The translations under genes and the position numbers were made by a program. The notes under the pieces are model-generated. The model saw only the letters and a list, made by a program, of their open reading frames with translations. It made no database searches and was not told the origin of the DNA. From the NCBI GenBank assembly GCA_008501785.1, contig QQUD01001004.1, positions 1 through 10,038 of the forward strand: 10,038 bases of DNA, read 5' to 3'. This document shows positions 1 to 6,433 of the stretch, one piece after another. Source of the stretch: Chloroflexota bacterium (GTDB lineage: Bacteria; Chloroflexota; Anaerolineae; Promineifilales; Promineifilaceae). Every line of letters begins with the position of its first letter. Position 1 is the stretch's first letter.

Positions 1-142
1 TGCATCTGTCTGGAGCAAAGGAGATGGGTGTGCCCCGTTCATCAAATCTCATGTCCTATCTCGAATTGACATGGTTGGATTAGCTATGCTAGAATCCGGT
101 TTCCAGCGTGAAGTAAATGTGGGAGAATGTATTAGGGATACT
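1..142. other. Window edge and upstream region of the transglycosylase gene
   Basis: No gene can be assigned here. The frame of the transglycosylase is open from the window edge through an ATG at 71. The translation before position 143 shows no domain or signal-peptide character, while a good signal peptide begins at 143. Short open stretches in the other two forward frames end in stops at 67-69 and 81-83 and could be the tail of an upstream gene, but nothing in them is recognisable. A purine-rich AAAGGAG lies at 17-23 but touches the next ATG, so it is not a convincing ribosome binding site. Confidence 0.4.
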
Positions 143-1117
143 ATGCAGTTAGGTGGTAAAAACATTGTGCGGTTTGCTATTTTCTTTTTCATGATTGTGA
201 TGGTGTTAAGCTTGACGCCATCAAATGATCCCTTGCTGGCTGCCCCCTTGTCCCCCGCTGCTAAACAGCCTGACGTATTGGATCAAAGCGCTATCTCACC
301 CATATGGGAGCCAACGATTCAACAATGGGCACCTAAAATTGCTATTTTATCTGAAGCATATGGGCTGCATCCTGATTTTATTGCCGCAGTGATCAAAGAG
401 GAGTCAAACGGCAGTAAAGATGGCGTCAGTCGGGTGGGTGCTGTGGGATTGATGGGTGTCATGCCCGCCAGCCCAGGTTTAGAATGGCGACCTTCTACAG
501 AGCAGTTGATCCAACCTTCAGTTAATTTGCGTTGGGGTGTTTCGATTTTATCTGAGATTATCCGTCAATCGGGTGGTGATTTGTCTTCGGCATTGGCTGC
601 TTATAGCGGTGGCTGGGATCAGGTGAATAGTCGGGTTCCTCAAGATTATGCGGCTAGTGTGCTCAACAATTATGGTCGGGCGATTGCAGCCCGAAATGGC
701 ACCTCGCCTGATATTGCCAGTCAGTGGACGATAGCGATTGAGATGCGTCGCGGTCATGTTACCAATGAAGATTTGCTAATTTTAGGGACGCAGCCAGTCT
801 CGGGGTTATTTACTTATGGGGAACACATTGCTTTTGACTATATCGATCAATCGAATCAAGCTTATTATGTCAAAGGTTACGCTGTTCCAGTCGCACTCAT
901 TGTTCCACTTGGACCAAATAATGTGGGAAACACGGCCGTTTCCTCCCCCACCACCCTCGAATTAGAATTACAGACCCGCTTAGGCACCACGGATGTCAAA
1001 ATCGCCAACCACAATCCCCGTGTGATGTTGGCTTGCTTGCCCAGTCTCGGGCGTTTACGTGGTCACGCAAGTACACGTTGGTTCGCACCCTCTTACTGTC
1101 CATCCTGGCACCGTTAA
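143..1117 (+). CDS. Exported lytic transglycosylase, SLT-domain protein
   Basis: This is probably a murein-cleaving lytic transglycosylase (SLT/GH23 fold) that acts outside the cytoplasmic membrane. From the ATG at 143 the protein is 324 aa. It opens with a short basic stretch (KNIVR) and a hydrophobic core (FAIFFFMIVMVLSL) ending near LLAAP, which reads as a signal peptide. AGGGA at 134-138 lies 4 nt upstream. An in-frame ATG at 71 would add 24 residues and bury the signal, so it is less likely. The SLT core follows: a likely catalytic Glu in IKEESNG (about residue 87), GAVGLMGVMP (about 99-108), LRWGVSIL, and AAYSGG (about 152-157). The family usually has Gln in GLMQ; here it is Gly. The last 150 residues match no domain I recognise. 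The final 30 residues (basic, with Cys and Trp) look unlike the rest. The stop lies 7 bp before the next gene, which suggests co-transcription. One ACGGCCGT octamer is present at 932. Confidence 0.78.
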   Translation: MQLGGKNIVRFAIFFFMIVMVLSLTPSNDPLLAAPLSPAAKQPDVLDQSAISPIWEPTIQQWAPKIAILSEAYGLHPDFIAAVIKEESNGSKDGVSRVGAVGLMGVMPASPGLEWRPSTEQLIQPSVNLRWGVSILSEIIRQSGGDLSSALAAYSGGWDQVNSRVPQDYAASVLNNYGRAIAARNGTSPDIASQWTIAIEMRRGHVTNEDLLILGTQPVSGLFTYGEHIAFDYIDQSNQAYYVKGYAVPVALIVPLGPNNVGNTAVSSPTTLELELQTRLGTTDVKIANHNPRVMLACLPSLGRLRGHASTRWFAPSYCPSWHR

Positions 1118-1124
1118 CTTCATT

Positions 1125-1892
1125 ATGCCGACACCATTTATGCATTTACAAATTGCCGAGCAGATTTTAACGGCACTCGATGAGGGGTCCACAAGTAACG
1201 GCCGTTTACACCCAGACCTCTGTGAAAACCTGCCCGCTTTCTTCTTCGGCAACATCGCACCCGACTTCCAGATCATCTGCAATTTGCCTCGCATTGAGAG
1301 CCATTTTTACCCCATTCCTCCAGCAGAGGACGATGACGCTTTTGGCAAAATGCTGACAAAATATCCTGATTTACAAATAACCACAAACCTGACTCGTGAA
1401 CACGCCATATTTATCGCAGCCTATGGGGCACATTTGTTGCTCGACTTAATCTGGTTTAACGAAATTCTCGTTCCCTACTTTGTGAAATCAAAAACATTAG
1501 CAGATCGCCCACATAGAAGGTTTATCCATTTCACCGTGCTGGCTTATTTAGATCAATTAGCATATGATTCATTGTCTCCTTCCACAGGCCAACTGCTTGC
1601 GGCAGCAGCTCCTAAAAATTGGATACCATTTGGTAAAACAAACGATCTGATCGAGTGGCGTGATTTGGTGGCAAATCAACTGGTTCCGGGTGCAGCAACG
1701 GAAACAGCCGCTATTTTTGCAGAGCGTTTAAACATGACACCTGAGGCATTTGCTGCCAATTTGCAAGACGCCACTTGGATGGAACCAAATGTTTTTAATA
1801 TCGTTCCTATGGATTCGATTCAGGCTATTTTGAAAACGGCCGTTCCACGCAGCATACAGCTTTTATCCGATTATCTTTATCCGAAACACTAA
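1125..1892 (+). CDS. Zinc-dependent phospholipase C-like protein
   Basis: The 255-aa protein resembles the zinc-dependent phospholipase C/S1-P1 nuclease-like group (Zn_dep_PLPC), often found as uncharacterised proteins beginning MPTPFMHL. Visible candidate metal ligands are His7, the Asp of GNIAPD (42-47), His60 in ESHFY, His93, and His103 with Asp107 in AHLLLDLIW. This spaced His/Asp pattern is typical of an all-helical trinuclear-zinc fold. No signal peptide is visible, so it is likely cytosolic and its substrate is unknown. The start is the ATG at 1125, because the protein begins there with the family's conserved N-terminus. A GTG at 1059 in the same frame would overlap the upstream gene and add 22 residues with no match. 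No clear Shine-Dalgarno precedes 1125, so translation may be coupled to the transglycosylase 7 bp upstream. Octamers at 1198 (encoding NGR) and 1836 (encoding TAV) lie inside the gene. Confidence 0.68.
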   Translation: MPTPFMHLQIAEQILTALDEGSTSNGRLHPDLCENLPAFFFGNIAPDFQIICNLPRIESHFYPIPPAEDDDAFGKMLTKYPDLQITTNLTREHAIFIAAYGAHLLLDLIWFNEILVPYFVKSKTLADRPHRRFIHFTVLAYLDQLAYDSLSPSTGQLLAAAAPKNWIPFGKTNDLIEWRDLVANQLVPGAATETAAIFAERLNMTPEAFAANLQDATWMEPNVFNIVPMDSIQAILKTAVPRSIQLLSDYLYPKH

Positions 1893-1930
1893 ACGACACT
1901 CACAAAAGCAGGCATTGGGTTTTGCAACTG

Positions 1931-1960
1931 TTGACACCCCGATCCTTTTGCTTTTATGTC
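1931..1960 (+). promoter_or_regulatory. Candidate sigma-70-type promoter for the nucleoside kinase gene
   Basis: A perfect TTGACA (1931-1936) is followed after 18 bp by the poor -10 TATGTC (1955-1960). The 89-bp gap between the phospholipase-like gene and the kinase holds this and the kinase ribosome binding site. The -35 is convincing but the -10 is weak, so the call is tentative. Confidence 0.33.
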
Positions 1961-1981
1961 AAACAACTTGGAGTTTATACA

Positions 1982-3700
1982 ATGACAATTACACCCGCTT
2001 CTTTTCGCAATGATGTACAGGCCCGGTTTCCAGACGGACGGGCTTTTAATGGACCACTGGACACCACAGTAGAAGCATTTATCGAAATGGCAAAACCAAA
2101 GGCAAACGGCCGTATTGTGGCCGCTTTAGTCAATGACAAACTACGTGAACTCGCCATTGAGCTAAAACATGATGCCAATATTGTGCCCATTGCCACAGAT
2201 GTATCAGATGGTACACGCATTTATCGGCGTTCACTCAGCTTTTTGATGATCGCTGCCGCCGCTGAAATTTTTCCAGGACGCAGCTTCATCATTCACCATT
2301 CAATGCCGTTTGGCGGATATTATTGTGAATGGGACAACGGCCGTATATCTGATGATGACCTGGCTCAACTACGTACCCGTATGCAAGAATTGGTGCAGGC
2401 AAATCTGCCCATTACACGGCTCAAAGTGCCGCTCGACGAAGCGCTCACCCTGTTTCGTAAAAGCAACGATGATGAAAAAGCGGATTTGTTTGCCAAACGT
2501 CGTAAAGATTATTTGACGCTGTATGAACTAAACGGCGTGCGCGACTATTTCCACGGGTTTATGGTTCCCAGCACGGGCTACCTCAACATGTTCGATTTGC
2601 GCCAATACAGCAATGGCTTTATTCTGCAATTCCCACGTCGCCATCAACCGCAAACGTTACAGCCATTCGAAGATGAAGCACGTCTGGCACGTGTCTTTCA
2701 AGAGTACAGCAAATGGCTCAATATTATTGGCGTGTCTCGTGTGGCGGCGCTGAACGATGCGATTAGAAACGGCCGTACCCGCGAAGTCATCCTGGTTGCT
2801 GAAGCATTCCACCAACAGCAGCTCACCGAAATTGCTTCCGAAATTGCCCAACGGCGTCCTTCACTCAAAATTGTCCTCATTTCGGGTCCCACCTCCGCAG
2901 GCAAAACAACCTTCAGCAAACGGCTGGCGATTCAACTCATGGCAAAAGGCATTTTTCCCATCACCGTTGGCATGGACAACTATTTCGTTAACCGGTCCAA
3001 AACGCCAATAGATGAATACGGTAACTTTGATTTTGAAACACTCGAAGCAGTTGATGTGCCGTTGTTTCGCAAACAAATGCAAAAATTGCTAAATGGCGAA
3101 ACCATTACACAGCCTATTTACAATTTTTTCACTGGTGAACGCGAATGGGGCGACACACTGCAAATTGGGTCGGAACATGTGATCATCATCGAGGGGATTC
3201 ATGGGCTGAATCCAAAACTTGTAGAAGGCATCCAGCCTGATGCGCTCTACCGGGTCTTTATTTCTGCCTTTACGCAGCTCAATCTCGACAAACATAATCG
3301 TGTTCCCACCACCGACACGCGCTTGCTGCGGCGCATCGTGAGAGACGCCGCCCATCGTGGGTACTCTGCTGCCGATACGATTGGTCGTTGGAACAGCGTG
3401 CGGCGCGGCGAAAAGCGCCACATCTTCCCTTACCAAAACAATGCTGACGTTTTCTTTAATTCAGCGTTGGTCTATGAGCTTTCAACGCTGAAGAAGCTGG
3501 CACAGCCGCTCTTGTTGCAAGTTGAACCGGGCACACCTGAGCGCCCAGAAGCGAATCGCCTGATGGCTTTTTTGCAATGGTTCGATCCCATGCCTGATGA
3601 AGGGTTGACCAGTATTGCCAGCGATTCAATTTTACGTGAATTTGTAGGGCAATCGATTTTAGAAGATTTCATGCCGGGAAAACCGGATGATGTGAGTTAG
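1982..3700 (+). CDS. Nucleoside (uridine) kinase with TGS-like N-terminal domain
   Basis: This cytosolic P-loop kinase likely phosphorylates uridine or a related nucleoside in pyrimidine salvage. From the ATG at 1982 it is 572 aa. TTGGAG at 1968-1973 lies 8 nt upstream, and this start also matches the N-terminus of the TGS-like domain. An in-frame start at 1922 has no such site. Domain order is a TGS-like ubiquitin fold (about 1-70), a threonyl-tRNA-synthetase SAD-like domain (about 75-215, including HHSMPFGGYYCEW), and a uridine kinase/PRK domain (about 295-515). Kinase motifs are Walker A GPTSAGKTT (302-310), MDNYF (331-335), YNFFTGER (380-387), EGIHGLN (404-410), and the Arg-rich TDTRLLRRIVRDAAHRG (444-460). 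Length and order match the long nucleoside kinases of Clostridia and Chloroflexota rather than the roughly 210-aa Udk. What the synthetase-derived N-terminus does is not known to me. Three ACGGCCGT octamers (2106, 2337, 2769) all encode Asn-Gly-Arg. Confidence 0.9.
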   Translation: MTITPASFRNDVQARFPDGRAFNGPLDTTVEAFIEMAKPKANGRIVAALVNDKLRELAIELKHDANIVPIATDVSDGTRIYRRSLSFLMIAAAAEIFPGRSFIIHHSMPFGGYYCEWDNGRISDDDLAQLRTRMQELVQANLPITRLKVPLDEALTLFRKSNDDEKADLFAKRRKDYLTLYELNGVRDYFHGFMVPSTGYLNMFDLRQYSNGFILQFPRRHQPQTLQPFEDEARLARVFQEYSKWLNIIGVSRVAALNDAIRNGRTREVILVAEAFHQQQLTEIASEIAQRRPSLKIVLISGPTSAGKTTFSKRLAIQLMAKGIFPITVGMDNYFVNRSKTPIDEYGNFDFETLEAVDVPLFRKQMQKLLNGETITQPIYNFFTGEREWGDTLQIGSEHVIIIEGIHGLNPKLVEGIQPDALYRVFISAFTQLNLDKHNRVPTTDTRLLRRIVRDAAHRGYSAADTIGRWNSVRRGEKRHIFPYQNNADVFFNSALVYELSTLKKLAQPLLLQVEPGTPERPEANRLMAFLQWFDPMPDEGLTSIASDSILREFVGQSILEDFMPGKPDDVS

Positions 3701-3743
3701 AAAAGTTACTACGAAAGGTTGCACTCTGTGAGCAAATTTATTA

Positions 3744-3810
3744 AAACACGGACGGAGGAAACACGGACAAAGAAAATTTATTTAAGTCCGTGTTTTTCCC
3801 GTCCGTGTTT
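3744..3810. repeat. Long hairpin of dispersed-repeat type between convergent genes
   Basis: Two 25-bp arms (3744-3768 and 3786-3810) pair at 22 of 25 positions around a 17-nt AT-rich loop. Each arm itself contains the short word ACACGGAC twice (CCGTCCGTG-type units about 15 bp apart), so the structure is a palindrome built from direct repeats. T-runs lie after the stem on both strands (TTTTTT near 3815-3820 on plus, TTTT on minus). It lies 43 bp after the kinase stop and about 66 bp beyond the SMP-30 stop, so it could serve as a bidirectional terminator. A half copy of the same repeat family is at 8455-8480, which suggests a dispersed element rather than a purpose-built terminator. Confidence 0.8.
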
Positions 3811-3876
3811 ATATGTTTTTTATAGCTTCATCAACCTAAAGCGTGTTAGTGAATACGGCCGTTTCCCCCAAACCAC

Positions 3877-4743
3877 CTACCCACCAAAACGAAACGCTGA
3901 AACACCACGCACACCCGGTTTTATAGCAAACAAACCACCAGCCAACGGTTCACCGGGAATGCCTGATGCCAAAGCAGCACTGGTAATGTACAAAGTATCC
4001 AGGTTTTTGTCGCCAAACGCGCAGGCCGTAATGCATGATGCAGGCAGGTAAATCGTTTGCAAAACTTCACCAGTTTGCGGATGCCAACGGCTTACTCGAC
4101 TACCGTGAAACTTAGCAATCCACAACATACCCTCTTCGTCAATTGCCATCCCATCTGGAACCCCGATTTCCTCAGGCACTTCAATAATAACGCGTTCGTT
4201 GCCAATGTCACCGGTGGCAAGGTCATAATCATAAGCACGCACATTTCGAGCGATAGAATCAATATAGTACATTATTTTATGATCAAGGCTCCAAACAATG
4301 CCATTTGAAATACCCACACCACCAAACTTTTTCTGCACTGAAAAATCAGTTCCCATGCAATAGAGCGCCCCTTCATTGGTTGGGTTTTCTAAAGCCATCG
4401 TGCCTGCCCAAAAACGGCCAGCGGGGTCACATTTGCCATCGTTGAACCGATTTTGGGGCTTATCGGCTTCTGGGTTCGTAATCAGGTTTAACTGTTTTGT
4501 ATCAAAGTTGTATGATGCAAACCCATCTTGCACGGCAAGCATCACTTCATTTGAGCGCCAGGGGACAATAGTGCCCACAAATTGACCCACATCATAACGA
4601 ACATTGCTGCTGTCTACTGGATCATAAACGTAAATGGTTTTGCCCATAATATCGACCCAAAGCAGTTTTTGCAGTTGATCATCCCAAATGGGACCTTCGC
4701 CAATAATAGCTTTAGCATCAACCAGCAGTTCGACTTCATTCAT
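3877..4743 (-). CDS. SMP-30/gluconolactonase/LRE family lactonase
   Basis: This 288-aa six-bladed beta-propeller is likely a divalent-metal-dependent sugar lactonase (gluconolactonase type) acting in the cytosol. The start at 4743 is set by a strong GGAGG (complement of 4751-4755) 7 nt upstream; the frame continues to 4854 but without family similarity. Diagnostic residues are Glu16 in GEGPIW, Asn101-Asp102 in NRFNDGKCDPAGRFWAGTM, Asn147 in ISNGIVWS and Asp197 in GVPDGMAID. The Glu/Asn/Asp set corresponds to the metal-binding and catalytic residues of regucalcin-type enzymes. The C-terminus GLFAIKPGVRG...RFGG is also typical of the family. The substrate cannot be read from the sequence; homologues act on aldonolactones. 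It is transcribed alone, divergent from the PNPOx-fold gene and convergent with the kinase. It has no copy of the ACGGCCGT octamer, unlike most neighbours. Confidence 0.88.
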   Translation of the reverse strand: MNEVELLVDAKAIIGEGPIWDDQLQKLLWVDIMGKTIYVYDPVDSSNVRYDVGQFVGTIVPWRSNEVMLAVQDGFASYNFDTKQLNLITNPEADKPQNRFNDGKCDPAGRFWAGTMALENPTNEGALYCMGTDFSVQKKFGGVGISNGIVWSLDHKIMYYIDSIARNVRAYDYDLATGDIGNERVIIEVPEEIGVPDGMAIDEEGMLWIAKFHGSRVSRWHPQTGEVLQTIYLPASCITACAFGDKNLDTLYITSAALASGIPGEPLAGGLFAIKPGVRGVSAFRFGG

Positions 4744-4783
4744 GAGGGTTCCTCCGTTTAGATGAGTGCTACTTGTGCCGTCA

Positions 4784-4812
4784 TTTATACTGTAGCGGGT
4801 GTTGATAGTAAA
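4784..4812 (-). promoter_or_regulatory. Candidate promoter for the SMP-30 gene
   Basis: Read on the minus strand, TTTACT (complement of 4807-4812) is followed after 17 bp by TATAAA (complement of 4784-4789), 40 nt before the start codon. The hexamers match consensus at 4/6 and 5/6. It overlaps the candidate plus-strand promoter, so the two divergent units may interfere. Confidence 0.4.
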
Positions 4813-4827
4813 TGCAGCAAGTATAAT
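4802..4827 (+). promoter_or_regulatory. Candidate promoter for the PNPOx-fold gene
   Basis: A perfect TATAAT (4822-4827) lies 76 nt upstream of the ATG at 4904. The best -35 is TTGATA (4802-4807), but the 14-bp spacer is short. The rest of the 160-bp divergent region shows no further signal. Confidence 0.35.
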
Positions 4828-4903
4828 ACCAATCCTGCGGACAAATGGCAGCAATTAATTTTTCAAAGATTGGTTTCGGTTTCAATTTTTTACGGAGGTG
4901 GAA

Positions 4904-5362
4904 ATGGAGCGTATCCGGGTAAACAATTTTGCAGATATTGAATCAGTTTTTATTGAGCGGGCACACAGTGTTGTCTGGTGCAACGTTGCCACAATAGACA
5001 ATAAAAATCGACCTCGTTCACGCATCTTGCACCCTATTTGGGAAGGAGCCACCGGTTGGATTTTGACTGGGCGCAACACACTAAAGGCAAAACATTTAGC
5101 CCATAATTCTTTTGTATCGCTGGCCTATACTGCCGATCTTGCCAAACCAGTTTATGTGGACTGTACGGCAACATGGATTGACGATATCGACAGCAAACAA
5201 CGCATTTGGGATATGATTGCATCAGCACCTGAACCGCTGGGATATGATCCAACACCCTTTTTCCAAGCGGTAGATTCTCCAAATTTAGGGCTGTTGCAGC
5301 TAACACCTTGGCAGATTGAGGTAGCCGATTTTCCGACGACATCGACCGTTTGGCGAAAATGA
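4904..5362 (+). CDS. Pyridoxamine 5'-phosphate oxidase-family (split-barrel flavin-binding) protein
   Basis: The 152-aa protein has the pattern of the PNPOx-like split beta-barrel. It has an N-terminal helix, then WCNVATIDNKNRPRSRILHPIWEG (about 25-48), GWILTGRNTLKAKHLAHN (about 51-68), and VSLAYTADLAKPVYVDCTA (about 70-88). The C-terminal part (DPTPFF to QIEVADF) resembles the unassigned, general members of the family, not true PdxH, which is longer and carries a conserved PLP-binding C-terminus. The cofactor could be FMN or F420 and the substrate is unknown. The ATG at 4904 follows GGAGG (4894-4898) by 5 nt; a GTG at 4898 in frame overlaps that site and is unlikely. It is likely its own transcription unit, 101 bp before the MBL gene. 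It has no octamer. Confidence 0.84.
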   Translation: MERIRVNNFADIESVFIERAHSVVWCNVATIDNKNRPRSRILHPIWEGATGWILTGRNTLKAKHLAHNSFVSLAYTADLAKPVYVDCTATWIDDIDSKQRIWDMIASAPEPLGYDPTPFFQAVDSPNLGLLQLTPWQIEVADFPTTSTVWRK

Positions 5363-5368
5363 GCGATG

Positions 5369-5390
5369 CACCTGTACGATAAGTCAGGTG
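5369..5390. terminator. Small inverted repeat after the PNPOx-fold gene
   Basis: CACCTG (5369-5374) and CAGGTG (5385-5390) form a 6-bp stem, with two more pairs (AC/GT) if one T bulges out. It begins 6 nt after the stop codon, but the only T-run (TTTT) comes more than 10 nt later. It is a weak terminator candidate at best. Confidence 0.25.
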
Positions 5391-5463
5391 ATAGCTTGGC
5401 CTTTTGTGCGAGTTCATGATTGCTGCTTTTTGATATGCTTGCCTCACTTTGATGGAGGATATT

Positions 5464-6267
5464 ATGAACAATTTTATTTGCCAGACTTGTGGCACTCAAT
5501 TTCAAGCATCCGAAACAGCTCCCGCTCACTGCCCAATTTGTGAAGATGAACGACAATACATTGGTAAAGACGGTCAGCAGTGGACATCACTCGATGATTT
5601 GCGTAAAACCCATCACAATCTGATTCAACCAGTTGAACCCCATTTAACCGGCATTGGCACAGAACCCCGGTTTGCCATTGGGGAACGGGCGCTGCTCGTG
5701 CAAACATCGCAGGGGAACGTGTTGTGGGACTGTATTTCGCTGTTGGATGATGAGACAATTACGGCCGTTTCCACCCTCGGTGGCATCAACGCCATTGCTA
5801 TTTCCCATCCACACTACTACGCATCCATGATTGAATGGAGCCGTGCCTTTGACGCCCCCATCTACCTGCACGCCGCCGACCGCCAATGGGTGATGCGACC
5901 CGATCCAACCATTCAATTTTGGGAAGGTGAAACCAAATCACTGTGGGATGGACTGACGCTGATTCGTGGCGGCGGTCATTTTGACGGCGGCACAATGCTG
6001 CATTGGCCTGCTGGAGCCGATGGTCGTGGCGCTTTGCTAACCGGTGACATTATTCAAGTTGTCGCAGACCGGCGCTACGTCAGCTTCATGTACAGTTACC
6101 CCAATCTGATTCCGCTGCCGGCTCGTGAAGTTGAACGAATGGTGGCAACTGTCGCGCCTTTCGCATTTGACCGCATTTATGGCGCGTGGTGGGATACGGT
6201 GGTAGCAGAGGGGGCGAAAACGGCCGTTTCCACATCAGCCGTACGGTATATACAAGCTATTCAATAA
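5464..6267 (+). CDS. MBL-fold hydrolase with N-terminal zinc ribbon
   Basis: This 267-aa protein joins a rubredoxin-like zinc ribbon (Cys6-x2-Cys9 and Cys23-x2-Cys26) to a metallo-beta-lactamase fold. The usual HxHxDH motif appears as SHPHYY (His115, His117), without the following Asp-His pair. Other likely ligands are His172 in GGGHFDGG and Asp195 in LLTGDIIQ. Related proteins with SHPHYY followed by an acidic/Trp segment exist as uncharacterised MBL hydrolases, so the change is probably a subfamily trait and the site may bind one metal. The ATG at 5464 follows GGAGG (5454-5458) by 5 nt; a TTG at 5449 is in frame but lies before that site. A possible extended -10 (TGATATGCT, 5431-5439) lies just upstream. 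The protein is probably cytosolic with unknown substrate. Octamers at 5761 and 6220 both encode Thr-Ala-Val. Confidence 0.8.
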   Translation: MNNFICQTCGTQFQASETAPAHCPICEDERQYIGKDGQQWTSLDDLRKTHHNLIQPVEPHLTGIGTEPRFAIGERALLVQTSQGNVLWDCISLLDDETITAVSTLGGINAIAISHPHYYASMIEWSRAFDAPIYLHAADRQWVMRPDPTIQFWEGETKSLWDGLTLIRGGGHFDGGTMLHWPAGADGRGALLTGDIIQVVADRRYVSFMYSYPNLIPLPAREVERMVATVAPFAFDRIYGAWWDTVVAEGAKTAVSTSAVRYIQAIQ

Positions 6268-6278
6268 GAAAGAGAGAA

Positions 6279-6389
6279 GAAAATAATTAATTTGCGCGCT
6301 GTTGAATTGGTGAATTGTTAACGAAGCGGTTAGCAGCAACAGGTCAATAATCATTCGCCAATTCACAAATTCAACTATTAATTATTTTC
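6279..6389. repeat. 111-bp imperfect inverted repeat upstream of mutL
   Basis: GAAAATAATTAAT (6279-6291) is repeated exactly in reverse at 6377-6389. GTTGAATTGGTGAATTG (6301-6317) pairs with 6359-6375 at 16 of 17 positions. On the left the two blocks are separated by TTGCGCGCT, on the right by a single T. The loop of about 41 nt (6318-6358) shows no other feature. The left arm is preceded by a purine run and the right arm followed by a pyrimidine run (6390-6404). The 166-bp gap between the MBL gene and mutL holds this and the mutL promoter. It may be a small non-autonomous element or a strong mRNA hairpin ending the MBL transcript. Confidence 0.75.
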
Positions 6390-6417
6390 CCCCCTCCCCT
6401 CCCCAACCTCGCGTCTG

Positions 6418-6426
6418 TGGTACAAT
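6418..6426 (+). promoter_or_regulatory. Extended -10 promoter for mutL, probably giving a leaderless mRNA
   Basis: TGG-TACAAT (6418-6426) is a good extended -10 that ends 7 nt before the mutL ATG at 6434. There is no -35 and no ribosome binding site in the intervening bases. Transcription would begin at or very near the start codon, so mutL is probably translated from a leaderless message. Confidence 0.5.
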
Positions 6427-6433
6427 ATCGTCC

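Noticed and set aside
1059..1124. Longer phospholipase-like protein from a GTG at 1059
   Set aside because: The extra 22 residues overlap the transglycosylase, have no ribosome binding site and do not look like the family. The ATG at 1125 matches the family N-terminus.
3719..4051. Plus-strand open frame of about 110 codons over the hairpin and the end of the SMP-30 gene
   Set aside because: It runs through repeat DNA and antisense to a clear gene, has no ribosome binding site and shows no protein-like pattern.
4744..4854. N-terminal extension of the SMP-30 protein as a signal peptide
   Set aside because: The frame is open to 4854 and slightly hydrophobic, but the GGAGG at 4751-4755 and the family start both point to 4743, and the extension covers the promoter region.
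5034..5556. Two long minus-strand frames opposite the PNPOx-fold and MBL genes
   Set aside because: They lie antisense to well-supported genes with good ribosome binding sites and show no recognisable domain.
6318..6358. tRNA or small RNA in the loop of the inverted repeat
   Set aside because: At 41 nt it is too short for a tRNA and shows no stable internal fold or T-run.
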